NCBI RefSeq assembly: GCF_007556605.1
Contig: NZ_VJND01000005.1
Location: 62,001-126,000 of the forward strand
Reading direction: 5' to 3'
Length of the DNA: 64,000 nucleotides
From: Tepidimonas sediminis
GTDB lineage: Bacteria; Pseudomonadota; Gammaproteobacteria; Burkholderiales; Burkholderiaceae_C
The notes under the pieces are model-generated. The model had not been told where the DNA came from, ran no database searches, and saw nothing but the letters and a program-made list of their open reading frames with translations. The translations under genes and the position numbers were made by a program. Position 1 is the stretch's first letter, and every line of letters starts with the position of its first letter. Below are positions 43,066-56,515 of the stretch, piece by piece.

Positions 43066-43113
43066 AGTTTAGCCAAACTTGATGCACTCGATTTATCGTC
43101 AAAACCATTTAAA
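43066..43113. promoter_or_regulatory. argP-lysE intergenic control region
   Basis: An AT-rich island in GC-rich surroundings. AGTTT-AGCC-AAACT (43066-43079) is a perfect inverted repeat, and ATTTATCGTCAAAACCATTTAAA follows in parts (43091-43113). This is where a LysR protein between divergent genes normally binds. TTGATG (43079-43084) could be a -35 toward lysE, but I cannot fix the -10. Confidence 0.5.
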
Positions 43114-43212
43114 CCGCGAGCGGCTGCGGCGACACTGCGCGCAAGCCAGGCAGGCCGCGCGGCGCCGGCCCGCCGCCACGAACCTCGACGACGACCCTCG
43201 GGAGCACGCACG

Positions 43213-43887
43213 ATGACCACCTTCACCGCCACCCTGCCGGGGCTGGCCGCCCCGGGCTTCACCGCCGGTCTGGTGATGAGCCTGTCGCTCATCATGGCCA
43301 TCGGCCCGCAGAACGCGCATGTCATCCGCACCGGCCTGCAGCGCCAGCACCTGTGGCTGACGGTGCTGACCTGCGCGCTTGCGGACATCGTGCTGATCAC
43401 GCTGGGCGTGGCGGGGCTGGCCCGGCTCGGCGGGCTGTCGGACAAGCTGCACGGCGCGCTGATCGGCGCCGGCGTGCTGTTCCTGCTGGTGTACGGCTGG
43501 CAGGCGGCGCGGCGCTTCTGGCGGCCGCCGGCCGCCGCGCCGGTGGCGGACGGGGGCGCGACACCGGTGCAGGCGGGCGCCCCGGCTCCGGTGACGCGCC
43601 GCCAGGCCGTGCTGCAGGCGCTGGCGTTCTCGTGGCTCAACCCGCACGCGTGGCTGGACACGGCGGTGCTGATCGGCACCGCGTCGCTGGCCTGGGGGCC
43701 GCAGCAGCCGGTGTTCGGGCTGGGCGCGGCGGCCGGCTCGGTGCTGTGGTTTGTGCTGCTGGGCGGCGCGGCGTTCTGGCTCGGGCGGCGGCTCAACTCG
43801 CTGCGCGTCTGGCGCGCGCTGGACGGCCTGGTGGCCCTGCTGATGTGGGGCACCGCGGCGGCGCTGGTCGCCAGCCTGCTGCGCTGA
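43213..43887 (+). CDS. argO: Lysine/arginine exporter, LysE/ArgO family
   Basis: 224 residues with about six transmembrane helices. MSLSLIMAIGPQNAHVIRTGLQR near the N-terminus is the LysE/ArgO signature, and FSWLNPHAWLDTAVLIG the second one. It exports basic amino acids. The ATG at 43213 has GGGAG upstream. Divergent from argP and upstream of davB, which favours lysine as a substrate; arginine or canavanine export is also possible. Confidence 0.92.
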   Translation: MTTFTATLPGLAAPGFTAGLVMSLSLIMAIGPQNAHVIRTGLQRQHLWLTVLTCALADIVLITLGVAGLARLGGLSDKLHGALIGAGVLFLLVYGWQAARRFWRPPAAAPVADGGATPVQAGAPAPVTRRQAVLQALAFSWLNPHAWLDTAVLIGTASLAWGPQQPVFGLGAAAGSVLWFVLLGGAAFWLGRRLNSLRVWRALDGLVALLMWGTAAALVASLLR

Positions 43888-43952
43888 GCGGCTGCCCGCC
43901 CTCACCGCGTTGCCGTCCTTCCCCACATTACCCTGAAGAGGAGACCTCACCG

Positions 43953-45638
43953 ATGGCCGTGACGTTGAAGCCCCCCGCGCGCCGCGCCGCCGATGCGCCG
44001 ATCACCATGTTCGGGCCCGACTTTCCGTTCGCCTACGACGAGTGGCTGGCGCATCCGGCGGGGCTCGGCACGCTGCCCGCCAGCCGCCTCGGCACCGAGG
44101 TGGCCATCGTCGGCGCCGGCATGGCCGGGCTGACGGCGGCCTACGAGCTGATGAAGCTGGGCCTGAAGCCCGTGGTCTATGAGGCCTCGCGCATGGGCGG
44201 GCGGCTGCGCTCGCAGCCGTTCGAGGGCGGCAGCGGCGCGATCGCGGAGCTGGGCGGCATGCGCTTTCCGCTGTCGTCCACGGGCTTTTACCACTACGTC
44301 CGCATGCTGGGCCTGCGCAGCCGCCCGTTCCCCAACCCGCTGACGCCGGCGGCCAACTGCACCGTCATCGATCTGGAGGGGCAGACCCACTGGGCGCGCA
44401 CGCTGGAGGATCTGCCGCCGCTGTTCCGCGAGGTGGCGCAGGCCTGGAGCGACGCGCTGGAGGAGGGCGCGGGCTTCACCGAGCTGCAGACGGCCATGCG
44501 CCAGCGCGACGTCGAGCGCGTCAAGACGCTGTGGAACGCGCTGGTGCCGCGCTGGGACGACCGCACGTTCTACGACTTCGTCGCGCAATCGAGCGCCTTC
44601 CAGCGCCTGAGCTTCCACCACCGCGAGGTGTTCGGCCAGGTGGGCTTTGGCACCGGCGGGTGGGATTCGGATTTTCCGAACTCGATGCTGGAAATCCTGC
44701 GCGTGGTGCTGACCGGCTGCGACGAGAACCAGCACCTGATCGTCGGCGGCGTGCAGCAGGTGCCGCTGGGCCTGTGGCACCACGCGCCCCAGCGTCTGGT
44801 CCACTGGCCGCAGGGCACGACGCTGGCCAAGCTGCACCACGGCGCCCCCAGGCCCGCGGTCAAGGCCATCCAGCGCGCTGGCAACGGTCAGCTGGAGGTC
44901 ACTGACGCCTGGGGCCACACGCGCCGCTACGACGCGGTGCTGGTCACCTGCCAGAGCTGGCTGCTGACGACGCAGATCGCGTGCGAGGAGTCGCTGTTTT
45001 CGCAAAAGCTGTGGATGGCGCTGGACCGCACGCGCTACATGCAGTCGTCCAAGACCTTCGTCATGGTCGATCGCCCGTTCTGGAACGACCTGCGCGAGAG
45101 CGGCTGGCCGGTGATGGGCATGACGCTGACCGATCGCCTCACGCGCGGCACCTACCTGTTCGACAACGGGCCGGACCAGCCCGGGGTGATCTGCCTGTCC
45201 TACGCTTGGATGAGCGACGCGCTGAAAATGCTGCCCTACGACAGCGCCAAGCGCGTGCAGCTGGCGCTGGAAGCGCTGCGCAAGATCTACCCCGACGTGG
45301 ACATCGCCAGCCACATCATCGGCGACCCGATCACCATCTCGTGGGAGGCGGATCCCTACTTCCTCGGCGCCTTCAAGGGCGCGCTGCCGGGCCACTACCG
45401 CTACAACCACCGCATGGTCGGCCACTTCATGCAGGATGCGCTGCCCGAGCGCGAGCGCGGCATCTTCCTCGCCGGCGACGACATCTCCTTCACCCCCGCG
45501 TGGGTGGAAGGCGCGGTGCAGACGGCGCTGAATGCCGTCTGGGGCATCGTGCGCCACCTGGGCGGTGCGAGCCACCCGGACAACCCCGGCCCCGGCGACT
45601 GGTATCCGCACATCGGCCCGGTGGCGCTGCCGGATTGA
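43953..45638 (+). CDS. davB: L-lysine 2-monooxygenase-like flavin amine oxidase
   Basis: 561 residues, matching DavB-type enzymes (about 560). The FAD dinucleotide motif VGAGMAGLTAAYEL is at about 53-66 with E77 ending strand 2. GGRLRSQPF, the arginine-containing substrate loop GGMRFP and IFLAGDDISFTPAWVEGA follow. The class includes lysine 2-monooxygenase (lysine to 5-aminovaleramide) and tryptophan 2-monooxygenase. The nitrilase-family amidase next door and the lysine exporter upstream point to lysine. GAGGAGA precedes the ATG. Confidence 0.88.
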   Translation: MAVTLKPPARRAADAPITMFGPDFPFAYDEWLAHPAGLGTLPASRLGTEVAIVGAGMAGLTAAYELMKLGLKPVVYEASRMGGRLRSQPFEGGSGAIAELGGMRFPLSSTGFYHYVRMLGLRSRPFPNPLTPAANCTVIDLEGQTHWARTLEDLPPLFREVAQAWSDALEEGAGFTELQTAMRQRDVERVKTLWNALVPRWDDRTFYDFVAQSSAFQRLSFHHREVFGQVGFGTGGWDSDFPNSMLEILRVVLTGCDENQHLIVGGVQQVPLGLWHHAPQRLVHWPQGTTLAKLHHGAPRPAVKAIQRAGNGQLEVTDAWGHTRRYDAVLVTCQSWLLTTQIACEESLFSQKLWMALDRTRYMQSSKTFVMVDRPFWNDLRESGWPVMGMTLTDRLTRGTYLFDNGPDQPGVICLSYAWMSDALKMLPYDSAKRVQLALEALRKIYPDVDIASHIIGDPITISWEADPYFLGAFKGALPGHYRYNHRMVGHFMQDALPERERGIFLAGDDISFTPAWVEGAVQTALNAVWGIVRHLGGASHPDNPGPGDWYPHIGPVALPD

Positions 45639-45648
45639 GGATCACCCG

Positions 45649-46380
45649 ATGCGCATCGCCCTCTGGCAAACCCCGCACCCGGCCGCCGGCGACGTGGCCG
45701 CGGCGCTGCGCCGGCTGGAGGCGGCGGCCGCGCGCGCGGCGGCGCAGGGCGCGCAGTGGCTGGTGACGCCCGAGATGGCGCTGACCGGCTACCTGATCGC
45801 CCCTGAGCAACTGGCCGCGCTGGCCGAACCCGCCGACGGGCCGCTGGCGCGGGCGGTGGCCGCCATCGCGCAGCGCCAAGGCCTCGGCATCGCCTACGGC
45901 TGGCCCGAGCGCCACCCCGACGGCGCCAGGCCCTGGAACGCCGTGCAGGCCATCGGCCCCGACGGCCAGCGGTTCGCCGTGCACCGCAAGGTGCACCTGT
46001 TCGGCGCGGCGGATCGGGCGCGCTTCACGGCGGGCGAGGCCCCGGCCGCGCCGTTCGAGTGGGGCGGCTGGCGCATCGGCCTGCTGATCTGCTTCGACGT
46101 CGAGCAGCCGGCGGCGGTGCGGGCGCTGGCGCGGCAAGGGGCGCAGTTGATCCTCGCTCCCACCGCCAACATGCTGCCGTACGACGACGCGCCGTGCCTG
46201 ACGCTGCCGCGCCTGGCCGCCGAGTCGCGCGTGGCCATCGCCTACGCCAACGCCTGCGGCGCGGAAGGCGACATGCGCTACGGCGGGCTGAGCCGCCTGG
46301 TGGGGGCGGATGGGCGGGTGGTGGCCGCGGCGGGGCGGGACGAAGGGCTGCTCATGGCTGAGCTGCCGGGGTGCTTTTGA
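45649..46380 (+). CDS. davA: Nitrilase-family amidase, 5-aminovaleramidase-like
   Basis: 243 residues. The Glu-Lys-Cys triad of the nitrilase superfamily is E42 (TPEMALTGY), K114 (HRKVHLFG) and C148 (LLICFDVEQP). DavA hydrolyses 5-aminovaleramide, the product of DavB, to 5-aminovalerate. It starts 10 bp after davB, so the two are co-transcribed. Another omega-amidase role is possible without the context. davD and davT, the later steps, are not nearby. Confidence 0.88.
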   Translation: MRIALWQTPHPAAGDVAAALRRLEAAAARAAAQGAQWLVTPEMALTGYLIAPEQLAALAEPADGPLARAVAAIAQRQGLGIAYGWPERHPDGARPWNAVQAIGPDGQRFAVHRKVHLFGAADRARFTAGEAPAAPFEWGGWRIGLLICFDVEQPAAVRALARQGAQLILAPTANMLPYDDAPCLTLPRLAAESRVAIAYANACGAEGDMRYGGLSRLVGADGRVVAAAGRDEGLLMAELPGCF

Positions 46381-46402
46381 TGGAAATGCCGTGAGGATGG
46401 GG

Positions 46403-47317
46403 TCAAGCCGTCGCGTCGGCCCGAAACGCCTCCTTCAGAAACTCCACCCACGCCCGCACGCGCCGCGGCAGGTGGCGGGCGCTCGGGAAGACCGCGTAGA
46501 CGCCGTTGGGCGGGGCGGCGTAGTCGTCCAGCACGCTGACGAGGCGCCCGGCGTCGAGGTCGGCCTGCACCTCCCAGGTGCTGCGCCAGGCCAGGCCGAG
46601 GCCCGCGAGGCACCATTCGTAGAGCACCTGGCCGTCGGTGCAGTCCAGCGGGCCGCGCGGGCGCACGTGCATCACGCGGCGGCGGCCATCCTCGCCCGGC
46701 ACGGTGAACGCCCAGCCGCGCGTCTGCGACGCCTCCGACGACAGGATCAGGCAGTCGTGCTGCAGCAGCTCGTGCGGCGTGCGCGGCGTGCCGCGGCGGC
46801 GCAAATAGTCCGGCGCGGCCACGACGCGGCGGCGGTTGTCGGCCAGCCGCACGCTCACCAGCGACGAGTCCGGCAGGTCGCCGACGCGCACGGCACAGTC
46901 GTAGCCTTCGGCCACCAGGTCGACCAGCCGGTCGCTCAGGTTGAGCGACACCGTCACGTCCGGATGGAGTTGGCGGAAGCGCGGCACCAGCGGCGCGATG
47001 CGCCGCCGCCCGAAGCCGGCCGGCGCGGTGACGCGCAGGTGGCCGCGCACCGCGCTGCCGCCGGCGCTGACGTTGGCCTCGGCCTGCGCCAGCTCGGCCA
47101 GCAGGCGCTGGCAATCCTCCAGGAAGGCGCTGCCCTCGGGGGTCAGCGTCAGGCGCCGCGTGGTGCGCACCAGCAGCTTGACGCCGAGGTGCTCTTCCAG
47201 CGCGTCGAGCCGCCGCCCGATGATGGCCGGCACCACGCCCTCGGCGCGGGCAGCGGCGGCCAGGCTGCCGCGCTGCGCCACGGCGACGAAGGTCTCCAGC
47301 GCCTTGAGCTTGTCCAT
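46403..47317 (-). CDS. LysR-family transcriptional regulator
   Basis: 304 residues. [26 protein letters not shown] is the helix-turn-helix start, and [19 protein letters not shown] opens the effector domain, typical of the CrgA/DsdC-like branch of LysR proteins. It converges on davA and diverges from glcB, so glcB or glyoxylate metabolism is a possible target. The effector is unknown. Confidence 0.92.
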   Translation of the reverse strand: MDKLKALETFVAVAQRGSLAAAARAEGVVPAIIGRRLDALEEHLGVKLLVRTTRRLTLTPEGSAFLEDCQRLLAELAQAEANVSAGGSAVRGHLRVTAPAGFGRRRIAPLVPRFRQLHPDVTVSLNLSDRLVDLVAEGYDCAVRVGDLPDSSLVSVRLADNRRRVVAAPDYLRRRGTPRTPHELLQHDCLILSSEASQTRGWAFTVPGEDGRRRVMHVRPRGPLDCTDGQVLYEWCLAGLGLAWRSTWEVQADLDAGRLVSVLDDYAAPPNGVYAVFPSARHLPRRVRAWVEFLKEAFRADATA

Positions 47318-47387
47318 CGAGGCCGATTATGCAACTTCCGGTCATGGCTGAGGCCGTCGCCACCCTCTCGATCCGGGGGCTCGTGGT

Positions 47388-47441
47388 TGTTAGAGTCACG
47401 GGTCAAGCCGTGGGGCCTTGGCGAGCCGGTGCGTTGCACCG
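47388..47441 (+). promoter_or_regulatory. glcB promoter and 5' leader hairpin
   Basis: TGTTAGAGT (47388-47396) is an extended -10 (TG, T, TAGAGT), placing the start near 47403 and leaving a leader of about 79 bases. CGGTGC-GTT-GCACCG (47427-47441) forms a hairpin in that leader, 40 bases before the ATG. The region is shared with the divergent LysR gene. Confidence 0.4.
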
Positions 47442-47481
47442 CCGGCGCCTCCCACGGGTCCGTTTTCCGGAGATAGTCCCC

Positions 47482-49713
47482 ATGTCCACGACCCGCGTCA
47501 CCCGCGGCCGCCTGCAGGTGGCCGAAAACCTGTTCCGTTTCATCGAAGACCAGGTGCTGCCCGGCACCGGCATCACGAGCGAGCGCTTCTGGAGCGGCTT
47601 CGACGCCATCGTCGCCGACCTGGCGCCGAAGAACCGCGCGCTGCTGGCGGAGCGCGACCGCCTGCAGGCCGAGCTCGACAAATGGCACGCCGCCAACCCC
47701 GGCCCGATCAAGAATCCGGTCGCCTACCGCCAGTTCCTGGAGACGATCGGCTACCTGGTGCCGCCGCCGGGCGACGTGCGCGTGACCACCGCCAACGTCG
47801 ACGCCGAGCTGGCCACGCAGGCCGGCCCGCAGCTGGTGGTGCCGATCCTCAACGCCCGCTACGCGCTCAACGCGGCCAATGCGCGCTGGGGCAGCCTGTA
47901 CGACGCGCTCTACGGCACCGACGTCATCCCCGAGGACGACGGCTGCGCCAAGGGCCCCGGCTACAACGAGAAGCGTGGCGAGAAGGTGATCGCCTGGGCG
48001 CGCCGCGTGCTGGACGAGACGGCGCCGCTCGTGCAGGGCTCGCACGCCGACGCCACGGCCTACGCGGTGGTGGACGGCGCGCTGCGCGTGACGCTGCGCG
48101 GCGGCGCGGTGACGGGCCTGAAGGAGCCGGCGCAGTTCGTCGGCTACCAAGGCGAGGCGGCGGCGCCGTCGTCGGTGCTGCTGCGCCACCACGGGCTGCA
48201 TCTGGACATCCGCATCGACCGCACGCACCCGATCGGCGCCACCGACGCCGCCGGCGTCTGCGACGTGGTGCTGGAGGCGGCGCTGTCCACCATCCTGGAC
48301 CTGGAGGATTCGGTCGCCGCGGTGGACGCCGACGACAAGGTGCTGGGCTACCGCAACTGGCTCGGCATGATGCAGGGCTGGCTGACCGAAAGCTTCGACA
48401 AGGGCGGCCGGACGCTGACGCGCGGCCTGCACGGTGACCGCCGCTACACTGCGCCGGACGGCCGCGGCGAGGTGGTGCTGCCAGGCCGCTCGCTGCTGTT
48501 CATCCGCAACGTCGGCCACCTGATGACCAACCCGGCCATCCTCTACACCGACGCCGACGGCACGGTGCGCGAGATCCCCGAAGGCATCATGGATGCGGTC
48601 ATCACGACGACGATCGCGCTGCACGACCTGCAGGGCCGAGGCCGCCTGCCCAGCGGCGAGCCGATCCGCAACAGCCGCGCCGGCTCGATCTACATCGTCA
48701 AGCCCAAGATGCACGGGCCGAAGGAGGTGGCCTTCGCCAACGAGCTGTTCGCCCGCGTGGAAAGCATGCTGGGGCTGCCGGACAGCACGGTCAAGCTCGG
48801 CATCATGGACGAGGAGCGCCGCACCAGCGTCAACCTCAAGGCCTGCATCGCCGCGGCGGCCAGCCGCGTGGCGTTCATCAACACCGGCTTCCTGGACCGC
48901 ACGGGGGATGAGATCCACACCGCCATGCTGGCCGGGCCGATGATCCGCAAGAACGACATGAAGAGCAGCGCCTGGATCCAGGCCTACGAGCGCAACAACG
49001 TGCTGGTGGGCCTGAAGTGCGGGCTGCGCGGCCGCGCCCAGATCGGCAAGGGCATGTGGGCGATGCCGGACATGATGAAGGCCATGCTGGAGCAGAAGAT
49101 CGCGCACCCGAAGGCGGGCGCCAACACCGCCTGGGTGCCCAGCCCCACCGCCGCGACGCTGCACGCGCTGCACTACCACCAGGTGGACGTGGCCGCGGTC
49201 CAGCAGGAGCTGGAGAGAATCGACGCCGACGCCGAGCGCGACACGCTGCTCGCGGGCCTGCTGACGGTGCCGGTGGCGGCCAACCCGAACTGGAGCGAGG
49301 CCGACAAGCAGGCCGAGCTGGACAACAACATCCAGGGCATCCTCGGCTACGTGGTGCGCTGGGTCGATCAAGGGATCGGCTGCTCCAAGGTGCCCGACAT
49401 CCACGACGTCGGCCTGATGGAAGACCGCGCCACGCTGCGCATCAGCAGTCAGCACGTGGCCAACTGGCTGCACCACGGCGTGGTGACCGAGGCGCAGGTG
49501 CGCGCCACCTTCGAGCGCATGGCGCGCAAGGTGGACCAGCAAAACGCCGGCGACCCCAACTACCGCCCGATGGCGCCGAACTTCGAGGCCAGCATGGCGT
49601 TCCAGGCGGCGTTGGACCTGGTGTTCAAGGGCAAGGAGCAGCCCAGCGGCTACACCGAGCCGCTGCTGCACGCCTGGCGGCAGAAGGTCAAGGCCGCCGC
49701 GGCGGCGCGCTGA
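47482..49713 (+). CDS. glcB: Malate synthase G
   Basis: 743 residues, of the long monomeric G type (about 720). Conserved blocks include [61 protein letters not shown] and [17 protein letters not shown]. The last holds the catalytic loop that condenses glyoxylate with acetyl-CoA. Together with isocitrate lyase elsewhere it lets the cell grow on acetyl-CoA, as arises from phenylacetate breakdown. TCCGGAG lies ten bases before the ATG. Confidence 0.97.
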   Translation: MSTTRVTRGRLQVAENLFRFIEDQVLPGTGITSERFWSGFDAIVADLAPKNRALLAERDRLQAELDKWHAANPGPIKNPVAYRQFLETIGYLVPPPGDVRVTTANVDAELATQAGPQLVVPILNARYALNAANARWGSLYDALYGTDVIPEDDGCAKGPGYNEKRGEKVIAWARRVLDETAPLVQGSHADATAYAVVDGALRVTLRGGAVTGLKEPAQFVGYQGEAAAPSSVLLRHHGLHLDIRIDRTHPIGATDAAGVCDVVLEAALSTILDLEDSVAAVDADDKVLGYRNWLGMMQGWLTESFDKGGRTLTRGLHGDRRYTAPDGRGEVVLPGRSLLFIRNVGHLMTNPAILYTDADGTVREIPEGIMDAVITTTIALHDLQGRGRLPSGEPIRNSRAGSIYIVKPKMHGPKEVAFANELFARVESMLGLPDSTVKLGIMDEERRTSVNLKACIAAAASRVAFINTGFLDRTGDEIHTAMLAGPMIRKNDMKSSAWIQAYERNNVLVGLKCGLRGRAQIGKGMWAMPDMMKAMLEQKIAHPKAGANTAWVPSPTAATLHALHYHQVDVAAVQQELERIDADAERDTLLAGLLTVPVAANPNWSEADKQAELDNNIQGILGYVVRWVDQGIGCSKVPDIHDVGLMEDRATLRISSQHVANWLHHGVVTEAQVRATFERMARKVDQQNAGDPNYRPMAPNFEASMAFQAALDLVFKGKEQPSGYTEPLLHAWRQKVKAAAAAR

Positions 49714-49782
49714 CAGCGCCGATCGGGCCGGCGCGGCGGTCGTGCCGCCCGCCGGCCGGCTCCGCTCGCCCAGGGTGGACGC

Positions 49783-50013
49783 ATGACGACCGCCGAGCGC
49801 GCCCCTGACCCGAGCCGCTGCCCGCTGTGCGGCGGTGACAACGCCTGCGCCATGGAGGCGCAGCGCCGCAGCGGCCAGCCGCAGCCGCCGTGCTGGTGCA
49901 CGCGGGTGACGTTTGCGCCCGGGCTGCTGGCGCGCGTGCCGCCGGCGGCGCGCGGCCGCGCCTGCCTCTGCGCGCGCTGCGCCGCCCAGGGGGGGCAGCC
50001 GGGCGCGTGCTAG
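49783..50013 (+). CDS. Small cysteine-rich CWC protein
   Basis: 76 residues with nine cysteines. CPLCGGDNACAME and PCWC are the signature of the cysteine-rich CWC family; CLCARC closes it. Two or more metal sites are likely. The function of the family is not known to me. It lies 69 bp after glcB and its stop codon overlaps the promoter-like sequence of the next gene. Confidence 0.85.
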   Translation: MTTAERAPDPSRCPLCGGDNACAMEAQRRSGQPQPPCWCTRVTFAPGLLARVPPAARGRACLCARCAAQGGQPGAC

Positions 50014-50016
50014 CAT
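50008..50016 (+). promoter_or_regulatory. Extended -10 promoter for the two-receiver diguanylate cyclase
   Basis: TGCTAGCAT (TG, C, TAGCAT), overlapping the stop of the CWC gene. The start would be near 50023, 21 bases before the ATG. No ribosome site is visible. Confidence 0.4.
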
Positions 50017-50043
50017 GAACGTCAAAGCCTCGTCCAGCGCCCG

Positions 50044-52483
<2,440 letters not shown>

Positions 52484-52497
52484 GGGTGGGGTGCGCG

Positions 52498-52904
52498 ATG
52501 CGGCATCTGCAACCCAAGGAAGCGTGGGCCTGGCTGCAGGCGCAGCGCGGCCGGCCGCCGGAGGACCAGCCGCTGTTCGTCGACGTGCGCATGGAGATCG
52601 AGTCGCTCTACGTCGGCCGTCCGCCGGGCGTGGTCAACATCCCGTGGTACGAGTACCCGGACCTGACGCCGGACCCGCAAGCCTTCGCGCGCAAGGTGCT
52701 GCAGGAGGCCGGCCGGCTGGACCGCCCGGTGCTGCTGATCTGCCGCAGCGGCAAGCGCACGCTGGAGGCCGGCGCGGCGCTGGAGGCCGCGGGCTTCACC
52801 GACGTGGCCCACGTGGTGCACGGCTTCGAGGGCGAGCTGGACGAGCACTTTCACCGCTCCAGCCGCAACGGCTGGCGCTTCGAGGGGCTGCCCTGGGAAC
52901 AGAT

Positions 52905-52908
<4 letters not shown>
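52498..52908 (+). CDS. Rhodanese-domain sulfurtransferase
   Basis: 136 residues, a single rhodanese domain. [25 protein letters not shown] is the first half; the active-site loop is CRSGKRT, with the catalytic Cys followed by a basic loop of six residues. It carries persulfide sulfur; the acceptor is unknown. The stop overlaps the recQ start codon by GTGA, so recQ translation is probably coupled to it. Confidence 0.92.
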
Positions 52909-54827
<1,919 letters not shown>

Positions 54828-54843
54828 CCGGGCGGTGCGGGCG

Positions 54844-55743
54844 TCAGCCGCGGCCGCGCAGCCCGGCGCAGTGATCGATCGGCGGGATGGCCGGCGTCAG
54901 CCACAGCGCATCGAACGCCGGGTCGGGTTCGGCCTGCGCGGCGTCGGTGGCGCGCAGCTCCACGCTGACGCAGGCGCGCGCGGCGGCGGCCCCGCCAAGA
55001 CGAGCCAGGTGGTGCGGCACGCCGCGGTCGCGCCGCGCGTGCTGCGCGCCGGTCACCAGCAGCACCGTGCGGCCCGGGCTGCGCCGCTCCAGCAGCGTGG
55101 CGGCCATCGCGTCGTCGCGCGCCAGCTGGATGCGCGCCATCGCCGGCAGCTGCGCCGCCGGCAGCAGGCCGCAGTGGCCCTCGTCCAGCGCGCGGTGCAG
55201 CGCGGCGCGCTGCTCGGCGTCGGTCAGCGTGTCGTCCCAGGCGGCGTCGCGCATCACCTCGGCGTGCCGGCGCCGCGGCAGGTTGCCGCCGGCCACCGGC
55301 ACGCCGGCGCGCACCGCCGCCATCACCACCGGGCCGTAGCGCCGCCACGGCCAGCCGGCCTCGTGCCAGGCCAGCGCCGCACGCGCCGCGGCCTCGTCGG
55401 CGTCGGGGGCCAGCGCCGCGGTGTCCGTGCCGCGCTCGGCCATCTCCAGCACCAGCGCGGCCAGCCGCCCCTGCCGCGCCAGCACTTGCACCGCGGCGGC
55501 CTGCAGCCACTGGTGGGCGTCGGCGTCGTGCTGCTCGCCCAGCAGCAGCCAGTCGGCCGCGCCCGGCAGCGCCGCCAGGCGCGCGCGTACCCAGGCCAGC
55601 CGCGCCTGCTCGTCGGCCACCACGGCGCGCGCGTCGTCGCCCTGCACGGGGCGGGTGGCCGCGCCCGCCCACGGGGCCAGCGCCGCCAGCGTGGCGACAG
55701 CCCCGTGGCGCAGCCAGCGCCGGCGTACCGGGTCGATCGTCAT
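54844..55743 (-). CDS. ChaN-like haem-binding lipoprotein family protein
   Basis: 299 residues. The N-terminus (RRRWLRHGAVATLAALAPWAGA) is a signal peptide without a clear lipobox Cys. LLLGEQHDADAHQ and LVTGAQHARRDRGVPHHL are the signature blocks of ChaN/DUF399 (Tiki superfamily). ChaN proteins bind haem and are linked to iron or haem uptake; some relatives are peptidases. The role here is uncertain. It converges on recQ, 16 bp apart. Confidence 0.88.
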   Translation of the reverse strand: MTIDPVRRRWLRHGAVATLAALAPWAGAATRPVQGDDARAVVADEQARLAWVRARLAALPGAADWLLLGEQHDADAHQWLQAAAVQVLARQGRLAALVLEMAERGTDTAALAPDADEAAARAALAWHEAGWPWRRYGPVVMAAVRAGVPVAGGNLPRRRHAEVMRDAAWDDTLTDAEQRAALHRALDEGHCGLLPAAQLPAMARIQLARDDAMAATLLERRSPGRTVLLVTGAQHARRDRGVPHHLARLGGAAAARACVSVELRATDAAQAEPDPAFDALWLTPAIPPIDHCAGLRGRG

Positions 55744-55824
55744 GCGCCCATTATCGGCGCGGCGCCGCTAAGATGGGCGTGACACCGGTTCCATACCCCA
55801 ACTCTATCGAGGAGCTTGACGACC

Positions 55825-56340
55825 ATGGCCAAGAAGAACGCCACCAAGACCACCAGCCGCGCCGCCACCCCGGTGGACATCGGCATCGCGCCGGCCCAGC
55901 GCGCCGCCATCGCGCAGGGGCTGGAGCGGCTGCTGGCCGACACCTTCACGCTGTACCTGACGACGCACAACTTCCACTGGAACGTCACCGGCCCGATGTT
56001 CAACAGCCTGCACGACATGTTCATGCAGCAGTACACCGAGCTGTGGAACGCCATCGACCCGATCGCCGAGCGCATCCGCGCGCTCGGGCACGTGGCGCCG
56101 GCCTCCTACGGGCAGTACGCGCGCCTGAGCTCGCTGCCGGATGCGCCGGCCGAGCCGCCGAAGGCGATGGAGATGGTGCGCATCCTGGCGCTGGGCCACG
56201 AGGCGGTGGCGCGCACCGCGCGCGGCCTGTTCCCGCTGGTGGACGAGGCGCACGACGAGCCGACCGCCGACCTGCTGACGCAGCGCCTGTCGGTGCACGA
56301 GCAGACGGCGTGGATGCTGCGCAGCCTGCTGGAGGAGTGA
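55825..56340 (+). CDS. dps: Dps ferritin-like DNA-protection protein
   Basis: 171 residues. FHWNVTGPMFNSLHDMFMQQY and the AIDPIAERIRALG block are Dps. H51, H63, D78 and E82 line up with the inter-subunit ferroxidase site; the position of E. coli D67 is Met by my alignment. The Lys-rich N-terminal tail (MAKKNATKTTSRAA) can bind DNA. Dps oxidises iron with peroxide and coats DNA in stress. GAGGAG lies 10 bases upstream of the ATG. I see no clear OxyR site in the 81 bp before it. Confidence 0.95.
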   Translation: MAKKNATKTTSRAATPVDIGIAPAQRAAIAQGLERLLADTFTLYLTTHNFHWNVTGPMFNSLHDMFMQQYTELWNAIDPIAERIRALGHVAPASYGQYARLSSLPDAPAEPPKAMEMVRILALGHEAVARTARGLFPLVDEAHDEPTADLLTQRLSVHEQTAWMLRSLLEE

Positions 56341-56412
56341 GCGAGGTGGGCGCGCCCGATAGGTACGAGCAATGATCGTAATTGTCGTTTTATATCGGGT
56401 GCGGGCGACTTT

Positions 56413-56454
56413 TTGACCGGGGTCAAGCGCGCCCAAAGACCATGAGTCCAGAAT
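56413..56454 (+). promoter_or_regulatory. Fnr-type class II promoter of the cytochrome c peroxidase gene
   Basis: TTGAC-CGGG-GTCAA (56413-56426) is a perfect palindrome of the Fnr/Dnr type (TTGAT-N4-ATCAA, one change in each arm). CAGAAT (56449-56454) matches four of six -10 bases. With a start near 56461 the site is centred at -41.5, the class II activation position. The leader is about 55 bases. Upstream, CCCGATA (56355-56361) and TATCGGG (56393-56399) form a wider inverted repeat around AT-rich DNA. Confidence 0.65.
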
Positions 56455-56515
56455 GGTCTTCGCCATTGCCGGATGGGCACCGGCTGGCGATCCGAAGACC
56501 AAGAAAGGACTCATC

